Source: Arcanobacterium haemolyticum
Lineage (GTDB): Bacteria; Actinomycetota; Actinomycetes; Actinomycetales; Actinomycetaceae
Direction: 5' to 3'
Assembly: GCA_021532125.1 (NCBI GenBank)
Contig: JADYUX010000007.1
Location: forward strand, 27,509 to 91,508
DNA length: 64,000 bases
The notes below the pieces were generated by a model. The model was not told where the DNA came from. It did no database searches and worked only from the letters and a program-made list of their open reading frames with translations. The translations under genes and the position numbers were made by a program. Positions 54,873 through 62,631 of this stretch are shown piece by piece (within the stretch, counting starts at the first letter, position 1; every line of letters begins with the position of its first letter).

Positions 54873-55745
54873 ATGACAAACTGGCTTCCGATCTCCGAGC
54901 TCGCGGATGTTTTTCGTTTGGGCACGCATGATGTTCTCGATGTCTTGGCGCAGCTTGGCTTGGCTCAGGGTTCTCATGGTTCAACGCTTGCGTTGCGTCA
55001 CTCTCTTGCCGTGACGTCGACGGCAGATGGAGCGACAACGACGCTATGGCACCCGGATGTGGTTCGTCTTCTCGAAGGTGTGGGAATGGTTCAGGCTTTG
55101 CCAGAAACCATGTGCGATCGGGAGCCGGATGGGTGGGAATCGACGCTTTTCGGTGAGGATCTCGCGATAGCTGACGTTCGCGATGCTGAGCTTGGTGTTG
55201 AGGGCGGTTTTGATATCGACGACGAACCGGCAGGTGTTTCGGGTAAGGAATCGCAGGCGCGGGGCACGTCACGGTCTGATGGTCCAGTGGGGATGATCGC
55301 GCCTGGATTTGATGCGGTGATTGCAACTGACGGCGCCTGCTCAGGTAACCCTGGCCCTGGCGGTTGGGCGTGGGTTGAGCAGGTCAGTGGTGCGCGTGCG
55401 GCGGGTGGCGCCGCGTCCACGACAAATAACGTCATGGAGCTGACGGCACTTATCGAGGGGCTTGAGTTTGTTGGCCCGGATGTCGATCTGCTCATTCGAT
55501 GCGATTCGCAATACGTGATTAATACGATGACGAAGTGGGCGCCAGGATGGCGGCGGAAGGGCTGGAAGAAATCGGACGGTAAGCCTGTGAAAAACCGGGA
55601 GCTTGTCGAACGCCTATTGACGCTCTACGAGGGGCGTCGTGGGCGCACCGAGGTCGAATGGGTCAAGGGCCATGCCGGCGACGCAGCTAATGAATTGTGT
55701 GATCGTTTGGCTGTGGAGCAGTCGCAAAAGTTCGCTCGACGCTAG
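54873..55745 (+). CDS. rnhA: Ribonuclease HI with N-terminal helix-turn-helix-like extension
   Basis: 290 residues. The C-terminal RNase HI domain (about 147-290) has all acidic residues: Asp153 (ATDGACSGNPGPGGW), Glu189 (TNNVMELTAL), Asp211 (IRCDSQYVIN), and Asp276 with His266 (KGHAGDAANELCDR). It degrades RNA in RNA:DNA hybrids. The N-terminal 70 residues (WLPISELADVFRLGTHDVLDVLAQLGLAQ) look like a helix-turn-helix and are joined by an acidic linker (about 85-145). This extension is not part of standard RNase HI and is not the hybrid-binding domain I would expect. Confidence 0.93.
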   Translation: MTNWLPISELADVFRLGTHDVLDVLAQLGLAQGSHGSTLALRHSLAVTSTADGATTTLWHPDVVRLLEGVGMVQALPETMCDREPDGWESTLFGEDLAIADVRDAELGVEGGFDIDDEPAGVSGKESQARGTSRSDGPVGMIAPGFDAVIATDGACSGNPGPGGWAWVEQVSGARAAGGAASTTNNVMELTALIEGLEFVGPDVDLLIRCDSQYVINTMTKWAPGWRRKGWKKSDGKPVKNRELVERLLTLYEGRRGRTEVEWVKGHAGDAANELCDRLAVEQSQKFARR

Positions 55746-55814
55746 GTGCGGGGCCTCGTCGTCAGCGTCAAAAACCCGAAAAATTCTGTCGCTAGCCCCA
55801 GGTAGAATCCTGGC

Positions 55815-57986
55815 ATGAGTGAAGCAGACCAGATTCAGCCAGTGCCGAGCGGCCCTCCGGTTGCCGCGAAAGTGCCTACGCGCCGCGAGTTTCATGGCGA
55901 TGTGTATGTCGATAACTATGAGTGGCTTCGGGATAAATCAAACCCGGAGCTGATCGAGCTGCTTGAGGCGGAGAACGCATGGACCGCGCTCCGCACGGCC
56001 GATATTGAGGATCTTACGCAGCAGGTCACGAATGAGATTGCCTCGCGTACAAAGGAAGACGACACAACGGTCCCTCAGCGCGATGGCAATTGGTGGTACT
56101 ACCGCCGTACGTGGAAAGGCAAGCAGTACCCGGCCGAATATCGTGTACCGGCATCCGGCCCACGCCCCTCAGTGGCAGAGGTCGTCGCTGGGCTTAGCGA
56201 CGAGCAGTTGGTCTGGGATGGCAATGCGCTCGCGGAAGGCCGGGAGTTTTTCTCAACGTCGGAATTCTTACCCGCACCTAACGGCAAGATTGGTGTACTC
56301 GGCGTAGATTTCCTTGGCGACGAGCACTTCACCTTACGTATTTTCGATATTGATAGTGGTGTTGTTGTCGACGATGCCGTGTCTGGCGCGGGTTACGGCC
56401 TCGCGTGGTCGGCGGATTCGTCGTCAATTTTCTACGCAAAAGTCGACGAATCGTGGCGCACCTACCAAGTGTGGTTGCACGAAGTGGGGACGAATCCGGC
56501 ATCGGACCGCTTGATTTTCCAGGAGGACGATCCGAAGTTTGAGATCTGGCATGTGCCCTCTCGTGACGGGCAGTGGGTTGTTATCACGTCGCAGTCCTCC
56601 ACAACAACGGAGGTTCGCCTCGTCTCCACAGGCCAGCCACTTTCGGAGCCGATCGTGGTGTGCTGGCGGAGCCACGGCCTCGAATATGTGGTTGAGCCGG
56701 CGGGCGATCATCTCCTCATTACACACAACGCGAATGTCGCCGATTTTGAGGTGGCGACGGCACCGATCCGCACATCGAAGTCGTCGGAATGGGTCAGTAT
56801 CCTCACCCCGAACGAGGGTGAACGTATCAGCGGTGTTGAAGCATTCCGGGATTTCTTCGTTGTGTCGATGCGCAGCGGAGGAGAGACGTCGCTGCGGGTG
56901 GCGCGCCGCTCGCCCGCCGTTGCAGGCACCGTGGATACGCAAGTGACATACCGCGAGCCGCACGAGCGTCACATTTGGAGCCAGGCGGTCGCGATTCCAA
57001 CCCGCCCATTGTCGACAACCACTGCTTTCCCGCCGTCGTGGTGGGAAAGCACGGAGTTCATCTTCGCCACAGAATCAGTGCTCCGTCCGTCCACCGTTTA
57101 CAGTTACGACGTGCCGAGCGAGAGCGTAAGTGAGCTCAAAGTAACCGAGGTGCCGAATTACAATCCAGAGGACTACGTGGAAGAAGGCGTTCACGTTACC
57201 GCTGCGGATGGCACACACATTCCCCTGGCGATTATCCGGCGCCGCGATATCCAGGCAGACGGCACACATCCCGGATATATCTACGGATACGGTTCCTACG
57301 AGGTATCCAACGATCCGCTATTCCGTACGCACCTCATCTCGATGCTTGAGCGTGGTGTCGTCATTGGCTGGACCCACATCCGTGGTGGCGGTGAACTAGG
57401 CCGGCAGTGGTATCTCCACGGCAAGATGCTCGAAAAGAAAAATACCTTCACTGACTTCGTCGATTCGGCCACGTGGATGATCGAATCTGGCTGGGTGGCA
57501 CCAGAGCGCCTCTGTGCAGATGGGCGTTCAGCAGGCGGGATGCTCATGGGCGTCGTAGCAAATCTTGCCCCCGAGCGTTTCCGCGCAATCCACGCGGGCG
57601 TGCCCTTCGTCGATTCACTCACCACGATGCTCAAACCGGAACTCCCGCTTACCGCAGGTGAATGGGAAGAATGGGGGAATCCGATTGAGGATCCAGAGGT
57701 CTACTCCTACATGAAGTCGTACTCGCCCACAGAAAATGTGGCGCCGCGAGAATACCCGGCAATCCTTGCCACGACGTCGCTTAATGACATTCGTGTGTCG
57801 TACGTCGAGCCGACGAAATGGGTGCAGATCCTTCGTGAAACAACCACAAATGATCCTCTGAACCGCCCGATCCTCGAACACATTGAGATGGTCGCCGGGC
57901 ACGCTGGGAAGTCGGGCCGCTATGCGCGGTGGCGCCAGCAGGCGTTCATCTGCTCATGGCTTATGCGGCAGATCGGAGCAGCCTAA
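55815..57986 (+). CDS. ptrB: Oligopeptidase B (S9A prolyl oligopeptidase family)
   Basis: 723 residues, cytosolic. N-terminal beta-propeller (about 70-410) and C-terminal alpha/beta hydrolase. Nucleophile Ser is in ADGRSAGGMLMG, Asp in TSLNDIRVSYVEPTKW and His in VAGHAGKSGRYARW; GWTHIRGGGELGRQWY is a family signature. It cleaves short peptides after Arg/Lys. Starts ATG 55815, 69 bp after the RNase H gene. Confidence 0.95.
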   Translation: MSEADQIQPVPSGPPVAAKVPTRREFHGDVYVDNYEWLRDKSNPELIELLEAENAWTALRTADIEDLTQQVTNEIASRTKEDDTTVPQRDGNWWYYRRTWKGKQYPAEYRVPASGPRPSVAEVVAGLSDEQLVWDGNALAEGREFFSTSEFLPAPNGKIGVLGVDFLGDEHFTLRIFDIDSGVVVDDAVSGAGYGLAWSADSSSIFYAKVDESWRTYQVWLHEVGTNPASDRLIFQEDDPKFEIWHVPSRDGQWVVITSQSSTTTEVRLVSTGQPLSEPIVVCWRSHGLEYVVEPAGDHLLITHNANVADFEVATAPIRTSKSSEWVSILTPNEGERISGVEAFRDFFVVSMRSGGETSLRVARRSPAVAGTVDTQVTYREPHERHIWSQAVAIPTRPLSTTTAFPPSWWESTEFIFATESVLRPSTVYSYDVPSESVSELKVTEVPNYNPEDYVEEGVHVTAADGTHIPLAIIRRRDIQADGTHPGYIYGYGSYEVSNDPLFRTHLISMLERGVVIGWTHIRGGGELGRQWYLHGKMLEKKNTFTDFVDSATWMIESGWVAPERLCADGRSAGGMLMGVVANLAPERFRAIHAGVPFVDSLTTMLKPELPLTAGEWEEWGNPIEDPEVYSYMKSYSPTENVAPREYPAILATTSLNDIRVSYVEPTKWVQILRETTTNDPLNRPILEHIEMVAGHAGKSGRYARWRQQAFICSWLMRQIGAA

Positions 57987-58110
57987 AGGCGCGTGCCCTA
58001 GATGGCCGAGTCATACGCGTTGAACGGCATACGCTGGGTGGAATGAAGCGCCCTGCGTCAGAGGCGAGTTACCAAACGGTCGTCGTCAAGTGCGTTCGAG
58101 GCTGATAGAC

Positions 58111-58145
58111 ACGTGGGGGTGGCACCAACCGTGCCACCCCCACGT
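58111..58145. terminator. Bidirectional terminator between ptrB and the nucleosidase gene
   Basis: Perfect 15-bp stem ACGTGGGGGTGGCAC / GTGCCACCCCCACGT with a CAACC loop, between convergent genes. No strong T-run. Confidence 0.75.
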
Positions 58146-58153
58146 CAACAACA

Positions 58154-59464
58154 TTAAATCTGCGCCTCGTGTGCCGCTGCGCGCCACGAACCAAAACGTT
58201 GGCGGATAGCAGCACCCGAAGGAACGCTCCCCTGGCGGCCCGTGTCTTTTATCCACACCTGATACGACTTATAGGACGGCGCAATACCACGCTTCGCCGA
58301 CCACGTGGAAAACATGCGCAAAGCCTGGATGTAATCCTTATCAGAGAACTTCAATCCTCCGCGCTTACGGCCCGACTGAGCCATGAGACCAACATGCGTC
58401 AGAGCATCATTCCAGTAGCCATTAAAACGCTTGATGATCGTCTGCGACGTCGGAGGCCACGCGAGCTTACCCCGGCCAGTATCAACGCCCAGCTCCTGAG
58501 CGATCTTCGCTCGTTCGTGGTCGTACTGCTTAGCCGTGAGAGTCAGGCTTGAATCCTCCTGGATCGCCGCACGTGCAGCACCCGCAAGCCCAAGAATCTC
58601 GTCGACAAGCCCATCAGAACCCGCAGGGAGATTCTCCAACAAATCACCACGGGCCGAAGCGTCAGCCTCGTCGATGCCGGCAGGCTCCAACTTGTTAATG
58701 CGAGCGAACACCATGAGAAGCCCCAGCGTAAGGAGCAACTCCGAGAACTTTTGACGCGGGCCAGAAGGAACCGGCTCAGCCAAATACTGCAACAAATCAA
58801 TCGCCGCATCCGCCGCACGCTTCGACGCCCGATCAAGCTCCATATGGTAATCCTGATCAGCCACAGGCCCACACAAATCTGATACGCAGCGAACGGCAAT
58901 AAACGGGACGCCCCACGCGGCGCACACCTGAGCGGCAGCAGTTGTTTCCATGTCGGTTGTGAGAGCCTCTGGGAATTCCTCACGCATGTTGCCGACATTC
59001 TTCGCGGTCACGAAAGCGTCTGAACTCAGCATCTGACCAGGCCGCAAATCGAGAGTGCAATGCTCTAGAAGATCGCGAGCGCCCTCAAAAACAGCTGGCT
59101 GACCTGGAACTTGACCCCGCTTGTATCCAAACGCTGTCGCATCAGCAGTACCGTAGGCGTACGACGTGCCAACGGCCACGTCACCCACATGAATATCGGC
59201 AGCCAAACCGCCCGCAGTTCCCGTGAACAGAACAACCTTCGGAGTGAAACGAGCCATCGCCCACCCCAAGACACTAGCCGTTGAAACAAGGCCAATACCC
59301 GTCTTGATAATGACAATGTTTCCGTGCGTCGATGCCGCCACCCACGCTGAAGCAATAGGGCAAGCAAGCTTGGCAGGCTTCGTCGCCATCGCTTCAAGGG
59401 CCTCAAGAACTGGGCGCACTTCTTCGTCCTGAGCAGCGAGGACGATCGCGCGAACTCGTGTCAT
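58154..59464 (-). CDS. mtnN: MTA/SAH nucleosidase fused to HNH-associated DNA-binding-like repeats
   Basis: 436 residues from ATG 59464, which overlaps the luxS stop (ATGA). Residues about 1-225 are a Pfs/MTAN nucleosidase: base-region Glu in [45 protein letters not shown] and RCVSDLCG with the catalytic Asp. This part cleaves SAH to S-ribosylhomocysteine and adenine, feeding LuxS. The remaining 200 residues are extra. After a helical linker come two units of the type [17 protein letters not shown] and [16 protein letters not shown], each preceded by a helix, matching the homing-endonuclease-associated repeat pattern thought to bind DNA. The family's usual length is about 230, so this is a clear fusion. 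Confidence 0.9.
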   Translation of the reverse strand: MTRVRAIVLAAQDEEVRPVLEALEAMATKPAKLACPIASAWVAASTHGNIVIIKTGIGLVSTASVLGWAMARFTPKVVLFTGTAGGLAADIHVGDVAVGTSYAYGTADATAFGYKRGQVPGQPAVFEGARDLLEHCTLDLRPGQMLSSDAFVTAKNVGNMREEFPEALTTDMETTAAAQVCAAWGVPFIAVRCVSDLCGPVADQDYHMELDRASKRAADAAIDLLQYLAEPVPSGPRQKFSELLLTLGLLMVFARINKLEPAGIDEADASARGDLLENLPAGSDGLVDEILGLAGAARAAIQEDSSLTLTAKQYDHERAKIAQELGVDTGRGKLAWPPTSQTIIKRFNGYWNDALTHVGLMAQSGRKRGGLKFSDKDYIQALRMFSTWSAKRGIAPSYKSYQVWIKDTGRQGSVPSGAAIRQRFGSWRAAAHEAQI

Positions 59465-59931
59465 TGATGAATCGCCTCCACATTGACCCATTCCTCACGG
59501 CTGTCAAGCATCTCCTTGACAGCCGCCTGTGCAGCAGCGAGCGAATGATTCGCCCCCCACCCGCACTGAACTTCGTTAGCAGCAGGGACTTCGGACGCCG
59601 CAAGAATATCCTCAAACGTTGTGGCGACGAGGTTAATCGTCGCTGGGATATCCGGCTCGCCAATCATCAACAAGTAGAAACCTGTTTGGCACCCCATTGG
59701 TGAAAAATCAATAACCGAATCGCTGTGGTTACGCGAAAGCTCGGCGAAAAGATGCTCAATAGAGTGGACGGCGTCCATCTCAAGATGGGCCTTATTTGGC
59801 TGTGTAAAACGCACGTCGTACTTAGTAAGGGTGTCACCGTGTGGAAGATGCTTGACGTCTGCAATCCGAATGTACGGCGCCGCGACGGTACGGTGATCCA
59901 GGTTGAATGACTCAACATTCATACGTGGCAT
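59461..59931 (-). CDS. luxS: S-ribosylhomocysteine lyase LuxS
   Basis: 156 residues from ATG 59931 with AAGGAGCGATT. Metal ligands H56-SIE-H60 and Cys123 ([10 protein letters not shown]), catalytic Cys81 ([11 protein letters not shown]). It converts S-ribosylhomocysteine to homocysteine and DPD, the AI-2 precursor. Overlaps the downstream nucleosidase-fusion start by 4 bp, so the pathway enzymes are made together, in the reverse of the reaction order. Confidence 0.97.
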   Translation of the reverse strand: MPRMNVESFNLDHRTVAAPYIRIADVKHLPHGDTLTKYDVRFTQPNKAHLEMDAVHSIEHLFAELSRNHSDSVIDFSPMGCQTGFYLLMIGEPDIPATINLVATTFEDILAASEVPAANEVQCGWGANHSLAAAQAAVKEMLDSREEWVNVEAIHQ

Positions 59932-60568
59932 AATCGCTCCTTCGTCGGAGATAGCGCTAGTGAACACAAACATGCAAGGGTGGTTTATAACTTAAGGATA
60001 CCGTGGTTCAAATCGTGTGTGCACCGGCGAAAAAATACGATGGAACGACGAGGCCCCCCACCAGCGGACTTGCGACCACATCAAAAAAGTACTCCACGTC
60101 ACTTTTGGGGGTTCAATTCCCTACAAATTCCCAGGTTCGTTTCACCGATATTTGAGGGAGGGCGTGTTACATAGAGATTGTTGATGACGCGGAGAGCGTG
60201 ACTCCGCTGATCATCGAAGCACAATGGACAGGTACTCATAACAAAATAGAGGTACCTTCGCTGAGCTCTCATGATGTGTGCGTGACATGTTTCCCTGTTA
60301 CGAGAGAGCGGCAGTCAGAGCGAAGGACCGATGAAGCGGGCGGCAACTATCGTGGGGTTGCCGCCCGCTTGATGTATGCACGTGATGTATGCACAGGTCA
60401 TTCTTGTGTCAGAGTGACTCCGACCCGATATCTACAGCATTTCTTCCCCTGCATATGAGGGAATTCTCGTACCAACTGAAGGTTGGTTCTTCGTCGCCCT
60501 TCAGAAACAGGTAGGCTCTAAGATGGTCGGTTTCACGCACCGGTCATCGAGCCAAAGGTGGTGGGAAA
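59932..60568. other. luxS upstream region with orphan hairpins, possible small RNA
   Basis: 637 bp with no credible gene. It includes a T-arm-like GGGGGTTCAATTCCCT near 60112, hairpin GCGGAG / CTCCGC (60189-60207), and a strong perfect 14-bp hairpin AAGCGGGCGGCAAC / GTTGCCGCCCGCTT (60334-60347 / 60357-60370). The last resembles a terminator although no gene ends before it on either strand, so a non-coding transcript in about 60150-60370 is possible. Confidence 0.4.
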
Positions 60569-62062
60569 GTGCGCATTCGGCGTTTCGTCGCGGCAGCAGT
60601 CCTAGCGACCCTCGCCATTCTTCCGTCGGTATCAGCCGAGCCAGCTAATCCGGCGCCCTCTCCCACGACCTCACACGATAGTGACACGACCACCGGAACC
60701 CGTGGCGAGCCCGCAAACACGGAACCCCCGATGGTGACCTCGTCGGCAGAACCTGGCTCGTCGGCACCGCCCAGTGACGAGAACTCAGGAGACAATACCG
60801 GTGGCATGGGTGCCACCTACATCTCCGACGCCGACCCAGATGTCACAGGGATGTTGGAAGGATACGCTGCGCTCGACGACGACGTCCTCGACATGAATCT
60901 CACATACGTCATAGAAGCGCAGGCGGGGGCTTCGTCGTCACAGAAAGCCAGGGCAGTAAAAGACATCAACGCTGGTGGGATGGCCATTCTCGTCGATGCA
61001 CTTGGCGGCGAACTCGCGGGAGCGATCGAGCGTGGCAGCAACAACGGCGAGCTCCCGCGCACCACCGCACTCCTCTCACGGGACGCACTTAAAGCAGGAA
61101 CACCAAGTATCCACTCATCGTGGGGATCAATTGCGCAGCTCCGCGAGCGCTCCAGTGCCGTGCGCCCCGTCTTTGCTGCCCCTGACCAGGTGGCACGCCT
61201 GGACGGAATCGATTACGACTCGTTGTCGCCGCAGTCCTTCCCGAGCGATCACGCTATGTACACCTACGAAGCCGGATACGTACTAGCGACGCTTGTACCC
61301 GAGATCGGGCCGCAGATTATTGCGCACGCCGCAGTGTCGGCCGAAAGTGGAATCATTGCCGGCCTCGATTCACCTCTTGACGTTATGGCTGGGCGAGCGA
61401 TCGCAACACGGATTGTGACCTCTCGGTGGAGCGATGAGGATTTTCGTGGGCTTGTGGAAAGCGCTCGCGACGAGCTGCGCACATACGTGGGTGGGTATTG
61501 TGCGAACGCCTTGGGGTACGGGGATCTTGCCTCGTGTTTTGCAGCGTCTATCGCGAACGGCCACAACTATGAGACGCATCAGGCGCTGACGATTTCGCGC
61601 CACGGCCTCACATTTAATTTCTCGCCACTCGACCGTGCTGACCCTAACCTTGTTATCCCCAATGGGGCTGAAAATCTTTTGGCGACGACGTTCCCCGAGC
61701 TCACCGATTCGCAGCGCCGCCAGGTTTTGGCTCTGACGGCAATTCCGGCAGGCTATCCGCTTGACCCTGCGGGGGCGCTTGTGAAGGGCACTGACAAGGG
61801 GTGGGCCCGGATAGACCTAGCCGCGGCTATGGCGGCGAAGCCTGAGATCAAAGCTGATGGTCGCGTGGTTTTATCTGGGTTGCAGGTGTCGGTCGAGGGG
61901 GCGGCGAGTGACGCTCCTACGGATTCGTCGGATTGGTTCGAGGATATTGGGTCGATCTTTGAGTTTCCGGTGGCGTGGCTTGCGCTCGGTGTCTTTTGTG
62001 TGATGTTCATCTCTCTTGTGGTTCTCGTTTTCCGGCGCCGCCGCGATCTTGACGACGAATAA
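60569..62062 (+). CDS. Secreted, membrane-anchored PAP2-like protein lacking catalytic residues
   Basis: 497 residues from GTG. Signal peptide (FVAAAVLATLAILPSVSA), a Ser/Thr/Pro stalk, a PAP2/acid-phosphatase-like domain and a C-terminal helix (FPVAWLALGVFCVMFISLVVLVF) with RRRRD. Motif C2 is PSDH (P225-S-D-H228) instead of PSGH. Motif C3, normally S-R-x5-H-x3-D, reads S260-G261-x5-D267-x3-D271, so the phosphate-binding Arg and the nucleophilic His are both missing. The C1 region RERSSAVRP has Arg for Lys. The fold is probably kept but phosphatase activity is doubtful; binding or structural roles are possible. Confidence 0.82.
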   Translation: MRIRRFVAAAVLATLAILPSVSAEPANPAPSPTTSHDSDTTTGTRGEPANTEPPMVTSSAEPGSSAPPSDENSGDNTGGMGATYISDADPDVTGMLEGYAALDDDVLDMNLTYVIEAQAGASSSQKARAVKDINAGGMAILVDALGGELAGAIERGSNNGELPRTTALLSRDALKAGTPSIHSSWGSIAQLRERSSAVRPVFAAPDQVARLDGIDYDSLSPQSFPSDHAMYTYEAGYVLATLVPEIGPQIIAHAAVSAESGIIAGLDSPLDVMAGRAIATRIVTSRWSDEDFRGLVESARDELRTYVGGYCANALGYGDLASCFAASIANGHNYETHQALTISRHGLTFNFSPLDRADPNLVIPNGAENLLATTFPELTDSQRRQVLALTAIPAGYPLDPAGALVKGTDKGWARIDLAAAMAAKPEIKADGRVVLSGLQVSVEGAASDAPTDSSDWFEDIGSIFEFPVAWLALGVFCVMFISLVVLVFRRRRDLDDE

Positions 62063-62631
62063 GGGTGACGACGACGAACGAGCAGCTTCAGTTCTCCTGG
62101 GGTTACGCCTGCGGTGTACATGTGTGACCAGCGGGTTTTGACGATTCCAAAGCGCGGGTGACCATGCAAGTTTTGCCCGACGCGGTGCGGTTTGTGAGAT
62201 GAGGTGGTGTAGTTGGTGATCGGGCGGAACCCCAACCCCCTCGTCGTCTCAGGAAATTCCCAGGATTGCCTCATGGGTTCCCTAGGAAGAGTTGATTCTA
62301 TAGATGGTGTCAGGAAGGAACCCACCGATCTGGTTCACGGTAACTACATCTCCTGAGTGCGTGAAGCCAGGCCGAGGGTACGCCTTCACTGACCTACGTG
62401 GTTGAGTGGTGTCAGCCCGCGATAATCGAATGAGAATAGCCATCTGGAAAAGATTTTCCCCTGGCACGTCAAGGTTCCCTTCCCTTGCGGCCAGTGCAGT
62501 CAGATGGGAACGATCACCGGAGTGTGGACCGATGATCGTTGCTTGAGTGGGGCGCCAAGTGTGTGGACTTGGCGCCCCACACTTACATAGTCGACATAGA
62601 TACCGGGCGAACCTCCAGACAACTCCCACGC
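62063..62631. other. Hairpin-rich intergenic region between PAP2-like and MATE genes
   Basis: 569 bp, no credible gene. Inverted repeats include GTGAAG / CTTCAC (62361-62389), AACGATCA / TGATCGTT (62509-62540) and the terminator at 62547-62580. It does not match the tmRNA, SRP, RNase P or riboswitch consensus I can recall. Confidence 0.45.
62547..62580. terminator. Terminator between convergent PAP2-like and MATE genes
   Basis: Perfect 14-bp stem GTGGGGCGCCAAGT / ACTTGGCGCCCCAC with a GTGTGG loop, about 50 bp beyond the MATE stop on the minus strand. Confidence 0.75.

Noticed and set aside
60090..60150. tRNA or tmRNA 3' end (GGGGGTTCAATTCCCT)
   Set aside because: The T-stem pairs only partly and no acceptor, D or anticodon arms can be folded around it.
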